A stretch of 39,043 bases of DNA from Pseudomonas sp. AKS31 (GCF_023634765.1 NZ_JAMLFX010000005.1:283147-322189), one strand, 5' to 3'; shown: positions 28,143 to 37,407, counted from the first letter of the stretch. The notes: generated from the sequence alone by a model not told the origin. Translations and numbers: made by a program.

Positions 28143-28168
28143 TACTGTAAGATATGACAGTTTTATAG
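28143..28168 (-). promoter_or_regulatory. CTGT-N8-ACAG dyad, copy 1
   Basis: On the minus strand the core is CTGTCATATCTTACAG, preceded by CTATAAAA and followed by TAGACC, pointing towards the gene starting at 28078. It resembles the sites at 37110-37133 (plus strand) and 38850-38875 (minus strand). The spacing fits a LexA box, but the centre is not the usual TATATATA. Confidence 0.5.
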
Positions 28169-28221
28169 CGTGTTTGGCTATAGCGTTGGTAAGAAGCAGT
28201 TATAAACGAATACTGAAATGT

Positions 28222-28254
28222 AAAATGGCCAAATATGAATTTGGCCATTTTTTT
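28222..28254 (-). terminator. Bidirectional terminator hairpin behind lon
   Basis: A 13-bp perfect stem AAAATGGCCAAAT / ATTTGGCCATTTT with a 4-nt loop. It ends 18 nt after the lon stop when read on the minus strand (followed by ATTTTACATTT) and has eight T's on the plus strand. Confidence 0.8.
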
Positions 28255-28271
28255 TGCATACGAGTCAGCGG

Positions 28272-30689
28272 TCAGAAGAGCACCTTCGCCACATCCGCAA
28301 ACTTCTTCGCAAAATGCACGGTAATCCCTTCCTTCAGATAATCCGGCAATTCCTCGAAGTTGCCCCGGTTCGGTTCCGGCAGAATCAGCTCGAAAATCTT
28401 CTGCCGCCGCGCCGCGATCACTTTCTCGCGCACCCCGCCGATCGGCAGCACATGCCCGGTCAGGGTCAGTTCGCCGGTCATCGCCACGCCTTTCTTCGGC
28501 GGTTGATTACGTGCGAGGGAGAGCAGGGCGCTGGCCATGGTCACGCCGGCGCTCGGGCCGTCTTTCGGCGTTGCGCCCTCGGGGACGTGCAGGTGAACGA
28601 AGGCTTCGTCGAAGAACTTCGCGTCGCCGCCGAACTGTTTCAGGTGCGAACTGACGTAGCTGTAGGCGATCTCCGCCGATTCCTTCATCACCTCGCCCAG
28701 TTGCCCGGTAAGTTTGAAGCCACGGTTAAGCGTGTGAATCCGCGTCGCTTCGATCGGCAACGTGGCGCCGCCCATGCTGGTCCACGCCAGACCGGTGATG
28801 ACGCCAGTGCCGGACAGCACTTGTTCGTTGCGGAACACCGGATGGCCGAGTGACGCTTCGAGGTCTTTCGGCCCGAGTTTGATCACCGCTTTCGGGTCAT
28901 CAATAAGCTTCATCACGGCTTTGCGCACCAGTTTGCCCATTTGCTTTTCCAGCTGACGCACGCCGGCTTCGCGGGCGTAACCGTCGATCAAGGCTTTGAG
29001 CGCGGTGTCGCTGATGCTCAGGCTGCCCTTGGACACCCCAGCCTTTTCCAGCAGTTTCGGCCACAGGTGCCGCTTGGCGATGGCGACTTTTTCTTCGGTG
29101 ATGTAGCCCGACAGACGAATCACTTCCATGCGGTCGAGCAAGGGGCCGGGGATCGAATCCAGGGTGTTGGCGGTGCAGACGAACAGGACTTTCGACAGGT
29201 CCATGCGCAGGTCGAGGTAGTGATCGAGGAATTCGACGTTCTGCTCCGGGTCGAGGGTTTCCAGCAGCGCCGAGGCCGGGTCGCCCTGGTAGCTCTGGCC
29301 CATCTTGTCGATCTCGTCGAGCATGATCACCGGGTTCATCACTTCGACGTCTTTCAACGCCTGCACCAGTTTGCCCGGCTGCGCGCCGATGTAAGTGCGG
29401 CGGTGGCCCTTGATCTCGGCCTCATCACGCATGCCGCCGACGCTGAAGCGGTAGAACGGCCGGCCGAGGGATTCGGCGATCGATTTGCCGACGCTGGTTT
29501 TACCCACGCCCGGCGGGCCGACCAGCAGCACGATGGAACCGCTGATCTCGCCTTTATAAGCACCGACGGCGAGGAATTCGAGGATGCGATCCTTGATGTC
29601 GTCGAGGCCGGCGTGGTGCTTGTCGAGGACTTTGCGCGCGTGCTTGAGGTCGAGTTTGTCCTCACCGTAGACGCCCCACGGCACCGAAGTCGCCCAGTCA
29701 AGGTAGTTGCGGGTGACCGCGTACTCCGGCGAACCGGTCTCGAGGATCGACAGTTTGTGGGTTTCCTCTTCGAGGCGCTTCTGCACCTGCGCCGGCAGGA
29801 CTTTGCCTTCCAGGCGTTGCTCGAACTGTTCGAGGTCGGCGCTGCGGTCGTCCTTGGTCAGGCCGAGTTCCTGCTGGATAACCTTGAGTTGTTCTTTAAG
29901 GAAGAACTCGCGCTGATGCTCGCCGATCTTGCGGTTAACTTCCGCCGAAATCTCTTTTTGCAGGCGCGCGACTTCGACTTCCTTGCGCAGCATCGGCAGG
30001 ACTTTTTCCATGCGCTTGAGCATCGGCACGCAGTCGAGCACTTCTTGCAACTCATTACCTGTCGCCGAAGTGAGGGCGGCGGCGAAGTCGGTCAGCGGCG
30101 ACGGGTCGTTGGGGCTGAAGCGGTTGAGGTAGTTCTTCAGCTCTTCGCTGTACAGCGGGTTGAGCGGCAGCAGTTCCTTGATCGCGTTGATCAGCGCCAT
30201 GCCGTAGGCCTTGACCTCGTCGGTCGGCTCGGTGGGCTGGTGCGGGTATTCGACCTCGACCAGATACGGCGGGCGGTGGTGTTTCAGCCAGGTCTTGATC
30301 CGTACGCGGCTCAGGCCTTGGGCGACGAACTGCAGTTTGCCGTTCTCGCGGCTGGCGTGGTGGACTTTGACCAGCGTGCCGTATTGCGGCAGGGCGTCGG
30401 TATCGAAGTGGCGCGGGTCTTCCTGGGGCGTGTCCATGAAGAACAGGGCCAGGGAATGGTGTTCGGATTTGCTGACCAGTTCGAGGGTTTCAGCCCAGGG
30501 TTCTTCGTTGACGATGACCGGCAGGACTTGCGCCGGGAAGAACGGGCGATTGTGGATCGGGATGATGTAGACCTTGTCCGGCAGGTTCTGGCCTGGCAGG
30601 GCGAGGCCTTTACCGGAAGAGGTGTGTTCGATGTGTTCGGCTTCGGTGTAGTCGTCGGGGTTTTCCGGGAATTCTTGCTGGTCGCTCAT
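28272..30689 (-). CDS. ATP-dependent Lon-type serine protease (AsrA-like second Lon)
   Basis: An 805-residue Lon (peptidase S16). An N-terminal substrate-recognition domain (about 35-250) is followed by a coiled coil, the AAA+ ATPase with Walker [10 protein letters not shown] and Walker [11 protein letters not shown], and the protease domain with the Ser of PKDGPSAG and the Lys of [10 protein letters not shown]. It is not the classical Lon: the N-terminus ([19 protein letters not shown]) has an acidic extension and a divergent [16 protein letters not shown] where Lon has LPLRDVVVYP. It resembles the second Lon of Pseudomonas (AsrA, PA0779), linked to aminoglycoside and heat stress. The start at 30689 was chosen by that match; an ATG at 30704 adds only MRRCP. 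A near-consensus sigma-32 promoter lies 31-59 bp upstream of the start. Confidence 0.9.
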   Translation of the reverse strand: MSDQQEFPENPDDYTEAEHIEHTSSGKGLALPGQNLPDKVYIIPIHNRPFFPAQVLPVIVNEEPWAETLELVSKSEHHSLALFFMDTPQEDPRHFDTDALPQYGTLVKVHHASRENGKLQFVAQGLSRVRIKTWLKHHRPPYLVEVEYPHQPTEPTDEVKAYGMALINAIKELLPLNPLYSEELKNYLNRFSPNDPSPLTDFAAALTSATGNELQEVLDCVPMLKRMEKVLPMLRKEVEVARLQKEISAEVNRKIGEHQREFFLKEQLKVIQQELGLTKDDRSADLEQFEQRLEGKVLPAQVQKRLEEETHKLSILETGSPEYAVTRNYLDWATSVPWGVYGEDKLDLKHARKVLDKHHAGLDDIKDRILEFLAVGAYKGEISGSIVLLVGPPGVGKTSVGKSIAESLGRPFYRFSVGGMRDEAEIKGHRRTYIGAQPGKLVQALKDVEVMNPVIMLDEIDKMGQSYQGDPASALLETLDPEQNVEFLDHYLDLRMDLSKVLFVCTANTLDSIPGPLLDRMEVIRLSGYITEEKVAIAKRHLWPKLLEKAGVSKGSLSISDTALKALIDGYAREAGVRQLEKQMGKLVRKAVMKLIDDPKAVIKLGPKDLEASLGHPVFRNEQVLSGTGVITGLAWTSMGGATLPIEATRIHTLNRGFKLTGQLGEVMKESAEIAYSYVSSHLKQFGGDAKFFDEAFVHLHVPEGATPKDGPSAGVTMASALLSLARNQPPKKGVAMTGELTLTGHVLPIGGVREKVIAARRQKIFELILPEPNRGNFEELPDYLKEGITVHFAKKFADVAKVLF

Positions 30690-30719
30690 GGGGCACCTGC
30701 GCAATGGGGTATGGGTCTT

Positions 30720-30748
30720 AGATGGGGCAGGCCTTGGGTGGTTTCAAT
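30720..30748 (-). promoter_or_regulatory. Sigma-32 (RpoH) heat-shock promoter of the Lon-like gene
   Basis: On the minus strand ATTGAAA (30748-30742) and CCCCATCT (30727-30720) are separated by 14 bp. This matches the heat-shock consensus CTTGAAA-N(12-15)-CCCCATNT almost fully. Transcription would start about 20-25 nt before the ATG at 30689. Heat-shock control is known for Lon-family proteases. Confidence 0.8.
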
Positions 30749-30900
30749 GGGGGGCGGTGTTTCTGCTTGTGTGTTCAGGGTTTTGACAGGGTTTCTCTGC
30801 ACTTGGCGATCGTTGTTTTTTATCTGAACGCTACCCGAAACATCCACGCTTGCATTGGCCTGCGCTATTGCTGTACGGCGCAGAACGGTGGCATCCGGGC

Positions 30901-30936
30901 TATAAAAAACCACCGGGCCGTCACGCCCGGTGGTTG
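30901..30936 (-). terminator. Intrinsic terminator of toxin B
   Basis: On the minus strand: AACCACCGGGC, loop GTGACG, GCCCGGTGGTT, then TTTTTTATA. An 11-bp stem with a strong T-run, 29 nt after the toxin B stop. The rest of 30749-30900 shows no gene. Confidence 0.9.
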
Positions 30937-30964
30937 TTGGCAATGTACAGGTCAGACCTGACGG

Positions 30965-33900
30965 TTATTTCACCTCGATCAATTTCAAATCACTGACCAG
31001 CATATCGATCAAGGTCCGCAGGTATTTGAAACCCTCGTCTTTTTTCTCCCAGCGATCAACGAAAAACAAGCCGTGATCGTTGACCTGGATCGGTGTCTCA
31101 ACAATCTCACCGGACCTGGATTTATGCACCAGACGGAGCCCGTCCGTATCCGTATTTTCGATCATGAACATCCCGGACCGGGTCAGTTTGCTGCGATCGA
31201 CGGCCGGCGTCGGGGCTGGCTTTTGCTTTCCGGCGACGGCCACTTCCAGCAGGAAATCGCTGCGCAAGGCCCGGCTATTGGTGCCGCGCTTGCTGGCCAC
31301 CACTTCCCATGTCCCGCGATGGATACCTCTGGCCAGTTCCGGCACGGTGTCGCGCACATTCAGACTGACCGCCGAGAGGGTATCCGCCAGACCCGGCACA
31401 CCCAGGTTGTAGTTAGTGTGGGCATTGCCGATAAAGGCCACCCACTTATGCGGTCCGTGTGCCAGTTGGTCGGCTTCGATGACTTGGGTGGCGAAATAGC
31501 TGAACATCTCGTTTCGCGAGATATCTTCGTCAAGCACACCCTTGAGGTGATAAGACGCCGTGCAATCGAGTGCCCTGATCCGGATGTTGTACTTGGCTGC
31601 CGCCTGACACACCTCTGTGTAGTTATCGTTACCGTCATAGGTGGGCATGTGGCCATGGTCCTGAGCGCGCAGGTAAGCCTTCAGTCTGTCCGGCATGCGC
31701 TGCGTCCGATGGAAAATATCCAGATCGGCCTGGTGCAAATCGGTGAACAGATGTTCCACGTACAGCGTGTCATACCCGGCTTGCTTGAGCGCCTTCATGT
31801 GCTTTTTCAGCAGCGCTTTGCTCGATACGTGGGGATGGGCCTCGCCGATCAGCAGGTTCAAGCGTGCGTCGGCCAGCAGCCGCAAAAACTCTTCGAATGT
31901 GGTGTCTGAGTTGAGCGTCGGGAGTGTGGCCGCTTCGGGGGGCGTGTAGTGAGTAAATGCGTCCCTGGCCTTTTTCTCCAGACGCCTGCGGTTGGCGATG
32001 AACTCATCATACGCCTGTCCTTCACTCGGTACGGTCGGCCTGTAGCGTGAGTCCATGGCATAGCGTTGGTTCAACATTTGCGCAATATCGTCGCGCATGG
32101 AGGGCGCGATATCGTATTCGCTGAAATGCTCGACAACGGGGGCAATCGCTGCCGGCCTGGAGACGGGCTGAGGCGCCTTGTACGCCGTCGGCCATTGCAC
32201 ACGATAATCGCCCTTGGCTGCCGAATCCCCGGCGATTGCCCCGGCTGAATCGAGGCTGATGCGTGCCGCCTGACCCTCTGCGACATCTTCCACGCGCACG
32301 GCGACAGCCGCGTGCAGGTCGGCCAGGCCGGGGGTGCTGTCGAAGGTGCACATGCGTGATTGTTCGGTGAGGATCACCCAGCGCTCTTCAGGCGCGTCGG
32401 CGATATCGGCGGCCAGCGTCTTGTGCGAATAGAAATTCCTCAGGCTGTTGCTGCGAGGGGTCAATGGCGAGACGTCGTCCAGCACCAGAGCGCCTTCCAG
32501 TTTGTAGCTGGTCGAAGCATCCAGCGCATGGATTTTCAGGCCCTTTTCGCGAGCGGTACGCACCAGCGCCAGATAAGAAAATGGCGCGTTCTTCTCATGG
32601 CCCAGCGCACTATCGACCGCTTCAAGATGTTTTTTGATGTGTCTCCAGGATTTTCCCTTGTTCATTTTTTCCAGCTTGGCGTTGAAGACATCCGCTGCCA
32701 GGTATTCCACGTAAAGTCGCTTGAAGCCACTTTCAACGAGGGTGTCCAGGTGATTGATCAGCAGTTGTTTGCTGGCGATCGAACCGGGCTGGGCACCGAT
32801 CACCAGATTCTTCCCTTTGACCGCGTCACTGGCGATCAACTGTGTAAATGACAAGTCGTCGGCGATCGGCGGGACTTCGGCGCGGGCTGGCAGCGCGGCA
32901 AGGTCAGCGAAATGCGCGGCGGCGTCTGTGCTGAGCTTTTCGACCTGCTTCAGGTAAGCGGTGCGTGTCGAGGCGAGATCTTCCACGACCCCGACAAGGA
33001 TCAAGCGGGGATCGCTGCCCATGTAGTCTTGACTGCTAAGGAGGATGTTTTCCCGGGTTTGCGGATTCATCACTGTTTCGATGCGCTGGCGGTATTTGGG
33101 CTCGACGCCATAGATCTTGTGCGGACCGTCTGGCTCTGGCACGGCCTCGTACTTCGGCGCACCGCCGGACACGCCGGCGCGCACCATCACCCCGTCGGAA
33201 TTGCGCACGGCGAGAATGCCGCTCGAGAGGGGGGCGCCGAATTCCGGGTTGTTCAGGTAGAGCACATGACGACCGAGCAAGTCGGCATTTTCCCGGATAT
33301 AGAACACCTGGCCTCTGAAAATCACCGCACTCAATTTATCCCGTTCGGGGCCGGATGACACTCGATCGATCACGGCCATTGCATTCTGTTGTTCGTTGCT
33401 GGCGCTGGCGATGCTCTGTCGCAACGGCCGGCGCGCGAGTTTGAGTGAACGCAGCGCCGGACGCAGGTCGGTCAGCACCGCGCCGGCACTGTTGAACAGA
33501 TAACCGAGCAGATGCTGGAAGGCTTCGCCGTGGTCACCCTGACGGTACGCGTGCAGGGCGAGCATGGTGTCCTTGAACGCCAGCAACAGGCCGGTGCTCA
33601 GGCTGAGCAGCGGGAACGGCGCAGTCGCAATGGCGGTGATCCATTCGACACTGGTCCAGACCAGACTGGCGATCATCTCGGCACGGCTGGTGGTGGTGGC
33701 GTTGACGTCGTCGATCCGGCGCTGCAGCTTCATGTCGTAAAGGGCCGTGCGCAGATCACTGACCGCCGTGACTGAGCGGGTAGCGTCATAACGTGCCGGG
33801 CTGGGCGTGGTTTTATTGAGGTCCCTGGGCAGCCCTTTCTTGATGGTTTCAAGGTGCGAACGCACCCGCGTGCGGGCACTGATGCCGACCCGCAAGGTCA

Positions 33901-36691
33901 GGTATTCGAGCATGCCGGACTGCTGCTGGAGCAGATAATTGAACAACCGCGCTTCGCGAAAACCGACACCGTCGGGCGCATCGGGCGTGTAGAGCAGGAC
34001 CGGGTTGTCGCCATGGCTGAACAGCCATGTATCGAGCACCCATTCGCCGTCGATCATCAAACGGTGGATCGGATATTTCGTGCGCATGGCTCCGGACGTC
34101 TCAGCCATGCTGTCGATACTCTGCTCCAGCCATTGCAGATCACGGCTGGCGATATGGCCTTGCAGCTGGCATTCCAGCGCGGCGCTTTTCATCTGGCGCT
34201 GGGTAATGGCCAGGGTCGCGTTGCGTCTGAAGTCGTAGCCTTCGCTCGTCGAACCTTGCAGTTCAGCCTTGACCTTGTCGATGTAGCGCTGGCCGATCCA
34301 CACACCGGTGACCGAGCGCGCGACATTCTGTGCGGTCAGGCTGCTGATATCGATGCCTTGCGGGCCTTTGAAGCGGGCCGAGCGGGAAAATTTCTCATCG
34401 AGAAAACCGACGCCGTCGGCGTAGCCGTCGCGATAAAGCGTGGTGTAGGTCAACGGTTTTGGCGTCCACGAGCGCACGACCGAACTCGGCGAGTACGCCC
34501 AGACGGTATCCGGATCGACATCGTTGGTCGTGCGCTTGAGCAAGCGGTTCAAGCTGATTTTGGCTTGCGCGTGGACGTAGTCATCAAACGCCGGAAAGCG
34601 ACTGCCCGACAAGGCGTGGCTGTTGAATGCACGCAAGGCGCCTTCGGCGTCTTCGCTCAGGGTCGTCAGCTTGCGGCGGTTGGCAGCCGTGGTGGAGCGA
34701 TACCACGACGGTGTAGAGAAATCGTAGTCGTCGATCCGTGTGGCCAGCACATGTTCAGCCATCGCACGCAGGCAATCGGGATGGCTGCCAGTGTGATCGA
34801 ACGTGACCTTTTGATGTTCCAGCGCCTCAGGTTTGAAACTCAGCCCGGCCAGCACGTGGCGCAGCTTCGCGCGAAAGCGCATCGGCGCGCGGCTGATCAG
34901 GTAGCCGGCCATGCTTTCGGCGACATCGCTGTGCCTGGCCCAGCCAAGCAAGTGGGTCTGGCATTCGCGCTCACTGTCAAAGGCCTGGAATTGTTGTGCT
35001 CGCGGCGCCTGCGGCGTGCACAGCAACAGCCGTTTGAGTGCGCCGCCGTCGTCGTTCTGGCGCAGTACCCACAAGTCTTGCAACTGTGCACCGTGCAGCG
35101 ACAGGGTAGCGGCGCGCAGGCGCTGATCGCTGCCGTCACGCAGGCGCTCGATCAGTTGCAGGTCACTGTCGAGCAAGTGCCCTTGCAGCACCGCCGTGTG
35201 AGCGAGGGCGACGATACGTTGATCGAGCATCTGCTCGATGGCGGGTTTGATCGCGGGCCTGGCCTGCAGCTCTTTTTGCCGGTGATTGAAGTCAATCCGA
35301 GGCTGCAGTTCAACGGCTTGCCTGATCAGCCACGCCGGCGTCACGTCAGCGTAGGTTGGCGGCAAAGGTGCGTCAGCGTAGGTGAGGGTGGTGTGCTTCA
35401 AAAACGCCGAGCCCGGTAATTCATCGCCGGTGTGCGGGCCGCGCAAGGACAGCTCGAGCAGACTGGATTGATGCACATAAATGCCGTAGCCCGGCACTCG
35501 GCGCTCGGTCGAAAGGCTTAACTTTTCCGGATCGAGATCGTCGATTTCCAGGTCTTCGCTCAGACGTTCCAGCCATTGCTGGCGGGCCAGTGCCGTCAGG
35601 CTGCCTGTAGGCTCCAGCAAATCGAGCAGGTGTTGCCGCGCTTGCTGGTAGTTGTGCAGATGCTGCGCCAGTGTGTTTTTTTGCGCGGTGCTGGCGCTGC
35701 GGTACCAGTCCGGTGCGCTATTGCGCAGGTGGCGTTCGAACAAGGTTTGCGCACGTAATGCCAGGCGCGGCGTGAGATCCGGCAGGGCGGCAGCAATTGC
35801 GCGTTCCAGCGCTGTGAACAATTGCTTGGGGTCTTGCTGCGGGTTATCGGCGAAGCTCAAGGCGCGCTCGATATCCTGCGTGCGTTTTTCGATCAGCGCA
35901 TCGTAGGTGTGTTCGAACAAGGGTTTGCTGTCGATCGGCGCCAGCTCTAGCGGCCAGATCCCTGCTGCGCCCACGGCGTGATAGCGCGTCGGCAGCATGG
36001 ACATGAACTCCTCGTTACCGCTGGCCTGGTTCAGCGATGCACGCAGTTGGCTGTCGAGATCAGCAAGGGAGTTGAAGAATTCGATGCCTCTTGCGGGTGT
36101 GAACAGCAGGGCGAAACCCATGCTTTGGTCGGTCTGCAAGTCCTTGACGCGGCGAGTGTCCTTTTCCGTGACAACGAAGGCGCCGGCCAGCTCGACGGTG
36201 GTGTCTTGATAGTTGAACTGCAGCGCGTAAATGGCCGGGCGCAGCATCGGGAGCAGATCGAGCTTTTGCAGCAGTTCGCCGGCTTGCGTGTGCAGCAGAC
36301 GGTCGGTGACGGCCTGTCTGGCTTCGTGGCCGATGGCGGTGAAGCCTGCGTCGTATTTGAGGAAGGTTTTCGCCGGTTTGTCGTCGATCCGGTCGCGCTG
36401 GTCCATGTTGATCAGTTGGGTGGTCAGCCTGACTTTCAGCGTGGCGATCAGCTGTTTGCCTTCGTCGCTTTGCAGGTCGCTGTTCTCCAGCGCCTGAAAC
36501 AGCACGCGGCTGCGTTGCAGGTAGCTTGTTCGGTAGGTTTTCAATTGTTCTTCGAGGCGTTTCAGGAAGACCTGTTCGCTGGTCGGTTTTTGTTCGGGAA
36601 GCAATGGGGTTTGTGTACCGAACAGGTGGTGAGCGATCGCGTTGAGATCGTTTCTGATCTCTTCGGGTGTGGGGGCTGTCGCGGGGTTCAT
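30965..36691 (-). CDS. Toxin B: very large DUF6543 toxin-like protein with tandem TIKI/RRSP-like C-terminal modules
   Basis: A 1908-residue protein without signal peptide. The N-terminal about 950 residues are helical and DUF6543-like, with two similar units (compare AHTAVLQGHLLDSDLQLIERL and ALECQLQGHIASRDLQWLEQS). A hydrophobic region at about 1005-1070 (VWTSVEWITAIATAPFPLL, SLSTGLLLAF) may insert into membranes. Two C-terminal modules follow. The middle one (about 1295-1470) is degenerate: GAQP at 1299-1302 in place of GExH, R1446 in place of the distal His, E1329 kept. The last one (about 1610-1790) is complete: GEAH (E1617, H1619), LYVEH (E1646), ALDCTASY and IGNAH (H1758). A tail (about 1835-1908) is shared with toxin A. 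Start: the ATG at 36691 is preferred because its leader aligns with that of toxin A; ATG 36706 is possible, while 36907 would run through repeats. Effector activity is inferred. Confidence 0.75.
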   Translation of the reverse strand: MNPATAPTPEEIRNDLNAIAHHLFGTQTPLLPEQKPTSEQVFLKRLEEQLKTYRTSYLQRSRVLFQALENSDLQSDEGKQLIATLKVRLTTQLINMDQRDRIDDKPAKTFLKYDAGFTAIGHEARQAVTDRLLHTQAGELLQKLDLLPMLRPAIYALQFNYQDTTVELAGAFVVTEKDTRRVKDLQTDQSMGFALLFTPARGIEFFNSLADLDSQLRASLNQASGNEEFMSMLPTRYHAVGAAGIWPLELAPIDSKPLFEHTYDALIEKRTQDIERALSFADNPQQDPKQLFTALERAIAAALPDLTPRLALRAQTLFERHLRNSAPDWYRSASTAQKNTLAQHLHNYQQARQHLLDLLEPTGSLTALARQQWLERLSEDLEIDDLDPEKLSLSTERRVPGYGIYVHQSSLLELSLRGPHTGDELPGSAFLKHTTLTYADAPLPPTYADVTPAWLIRQAVELQPRIDFNHRQKELQARPAIKPAIEQMLDQRIVALAHTAVLQGHLLDSDLQLIERLRDGSDQRLRAATLSLHGAQLQDLWVLRQNDDGGALKRLLLCTPQAPRAQQFQAFDSERECQTHLLGWARHSDVAESMAGYLISRAPMRFRAKLRHVLAGLSFKPEALEHQKVTFDHTGSHPDCLRAMAEHVLATRIDDYDFSTPSWYRSTTAANRRKLTTLSEDAEGALRAFNSHALSGSRFPAFDDYVHAQAKISLNRLLKRTTNDVDPDTVWAYSPSSVVRSWTPKPLTYTTLYRDGYADGVGFLDEKFSRSARFKGPQGIDISSLTAQNVARSVTGVWIGQRYIDKVKAELQGSTSEGYDFRRNATLAITQRQMKSAALECQLQGHIASRDLQWLEQSIDSMAETSGAMRTKYPIHRLMIDGEWVLDTWLFSHGDNPVLLYTPDAPDGVGFREARLFNYLLQQQSGMLEYLTLRVGISARTRVRSHLETIKKGLPRDLNKTTPSPARYDATRSVTAVSDLRTALYDMKLQRRIDDVNATTTSRAEMIASLVWTSVEWITAIATAPFPLLSLSTGLLLAFKDTMLALHAYRQGDHGEAFQHLLGYLFNSAGAVLTDLRPALRSLKLARRPLRQSIASASNEQQNAMAVIDRVSSGPERDKLSAVIFRGQVFYIRENADLLGRHVLYLNNPEFGAPLSSGILAVRNSDGVMVRAGVSGGAPKYEAVPEPDGPHKIYGVEPKYRQRIETVMNPQTRENILLSSQDYMGSDPRLILVGVVEDLASTRTAYLKQVEKLSTDAAAHFADLAALPARAEVPPIADDLSFTQLIASDAVKGKNLVIGAQPGSIASKQLLINHLDTLVESGFKRLYVEYLAADVFNAKLEKMNKGKSWRHIKKHLEAVDSALGHEKNAPFSYLALVRTAREKGLKIHALDASTSYKLEGALVLDDVSPLTPRSNSLRNFYSHKTLAADIADAPEERWVILTEQSRMCTFDSTPGLADLHAAVAVRVEDVAEGQAARISLDSAGAIAGDSAAKGDYRVQWPTAYKAPQPVSRPAAIAPVVEHFSEYDIAPSMRDDIAQMLNQRYAMDSRYRPTVPSEGQAYDEFIANRRRLEKKARDAFTHYTPPEAATLPTLNSDTTFEEFLRLLADARLNLLIGEAHPHVSSKALLKKHMKALKQAGYDTLYVEHLFTDLHQADLDIFHRTQRMPDRLKAYLRAQDHGHMPTYDGNDNYTEVCQAAAKYNIRIRALDCTASYHLKGVLDEDISRNEMFSYFATQVIEADQLAHGPHKWVAFIGNAHTNYNLGVPGLADTLSAVSLNVRDTVPELARGIHRGTWEVVASKRGTNSRALRSDFLLEVAVAGKQKPAPTPAVDRSKLTRSGMFMIENTDTDGLRLVHKSRSGEIVETPIQVNDHGLFFVDRWEKKDEGFKYLRTLIDMLVSDLKLIEVK

Positions 36692-36764
36692 GGGCGCTTT
36701 TTCCATGCTGAGGATGAGGGGCCAGCATGGCGAGGGGCAGTGGGGGGCGGGTGGTATATATGTA
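36692..36764 (-). promoter_or_regulatory. Leader/promoter region of toxin B
   Basis: TACATATATA (minus strand, 36764-36755), a GCCATGCT block and GGAAAAAGC before the ATG at 36691 match, in order and distance (64 versus 62 bp), the region before toxin A. This suggests a common promoter or common ancestry. No certain -35/-10 pair was identified. Confidence 0.45.
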
Positions 36765-36765
36765 T

Positions 36766-36922
36766 GCCGCGACGCCCCATCGCTGAATTTGCAGCGACCC
36801 CCAGAGCCTATCCAGCCCATTTCCGAGGGACAACCGACACAACTTGTCGGAAACTCCGCGTAATAACCAGCGTCCGTAGGACGAGCACATTTTCCACAGA
36901 CCAACACATTTCAACCTGTAGG
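36766..36922 (-). repeat. 157-bp dispersed repeat, copy 1 (upstream of toxin B)
   Basis: It aligns over its length with 38050-38208. Two hairpins are kept in both copies: TCGCTG-CAAATT-CAGCGA, and CCGACA-N5-TGTCGG with different loop bases. The shared blocks include CCGCGACGCCC, GAGCCTATCCAGCC, ATTTCCGAGG and GTAGGACGAG. It is open in the toxin B frame, but the same peptide-like sequence in the second copy precedes a different gene, so it is taken as non-coding. Confidence 0.75.
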
Positions 36923-37002
36923 AGTTGCCGAAGGCTGCGATCTTTTGATCTGGCTTTTAAAAACAAAGTCAAAAGATCGCAGCCTTCGGCAGCTCCTACA
37001 TG
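36915..37002. repeat. REP-type inverted repeat pair (GTAGGAGCTGCCGAAGG family), copy 3
   Basis: CCTGTAGGAGTTGCCGAAGG ... GATCTTTTGATC and GTCAAAAGATCGCAGCCTTC ... AGCTCCTACATGG form a nearly perfect long palindrome with a spacer of about 17 bp. It directly adjoins the 157-bp repeat. Confidence 0.85.
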
Positions 37003-37109
37003 GGTGATTGGCGTGCACAAAAAAGGCGATGTCTCTCGAGGGGCACCTTCAACGGGTGCATCACTCATAGATCAAAATTCATTGCGGTTTATTTCGAAGC
37101 GGTCTTGAG

Positions 37110-37133
37110 AACCTGTAATTTCTGACAGTAGAC
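37110..37133 (+). promoter_or_regulatory. CTGT-N8-ACAG dyad, copy 3
   Basis: On the plus strand AACCTGTAATTTCTGACAGT followed by AGAC, 85 bp before the 62-residue gene at 37219 and pointing at it. It matches copy 1 at about 20 of 25 positions, including the flanking TAGAC. Confidence 0.45.
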
Positions 37134-37218
37134 ACATTGCCCCGGTCGATCCGAGATTAACCAGGCGCCCTTGGGCAGGACGGCGCATGCCAATTTACGG
37201 ACTTCAAGGACTCAAACC

Positions 37219-37407
37219 ATGAGATATACCGATACGAAATACGAAGGCTTCACTATCCGCGAATACTCCTCCGACACCCCAGGTCTGCGTTATCAGGTGA
37301 TCTATAGCGCAACGGATGAGAGTTTGTTGCTTGAGACCCGCAAACACGCCGAGCAATTGATCAATGATCGATTGCAGCGGATAGAAAGTGGAGGCAAAGC
37401 TTTTTGA
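37219..37407 (+). CDS. Unknown 62-residue protein
   Basis: A small soluble protein (MRYTDTKYEGFTIREYSS...) with a beta-strand-like first half and a helical second half (ETRKHAEQLINDRLQRIES). AAGGA lies 8 nt before the ATG, supporting translation. No family is recognised. It is convergent with the DUF6124 gene; a 39-bp palindrome lies between them. A CTGT-N8-ACAG dyad lies upstream. Confidence 0.65.
   Translation: MRYTDTKYEGFTIREYSSDTPGLRYQVIYSATDESLLLETRKHAEQLINDRLQRIESGGKAF

Noticed and set aside
28143..28168. Firm LexA (SOS) box call for the CTGT-N8-ACAG sites
   Set aside because: The spacing fits, but the centres lack the alternating TATATATA and the flanks are conserved beyond the box, so the regulator is left open.
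28941..30827. 628-residue open frame antisense to the Lon-like gene
   Set aside because: It is a shadow of lon codon bias and also runs through the sigma-32 promoter; the sense frame has a complete Lon domain set.
33854..35419. 521-residue open frame antisense to toxin B
   Set aside because: Low-complexity shadow translation with no motif; the sense frame is continuous with toxin B domains on both sides.
36707..36907. N-terminal extension of toxin B to 36907
   Set aside because: This stretch is the 157-bp repeat and the leader shared with toxin A. The repeat occurs elsewhere before an unrelated gene, so the open frame is fortuitous.
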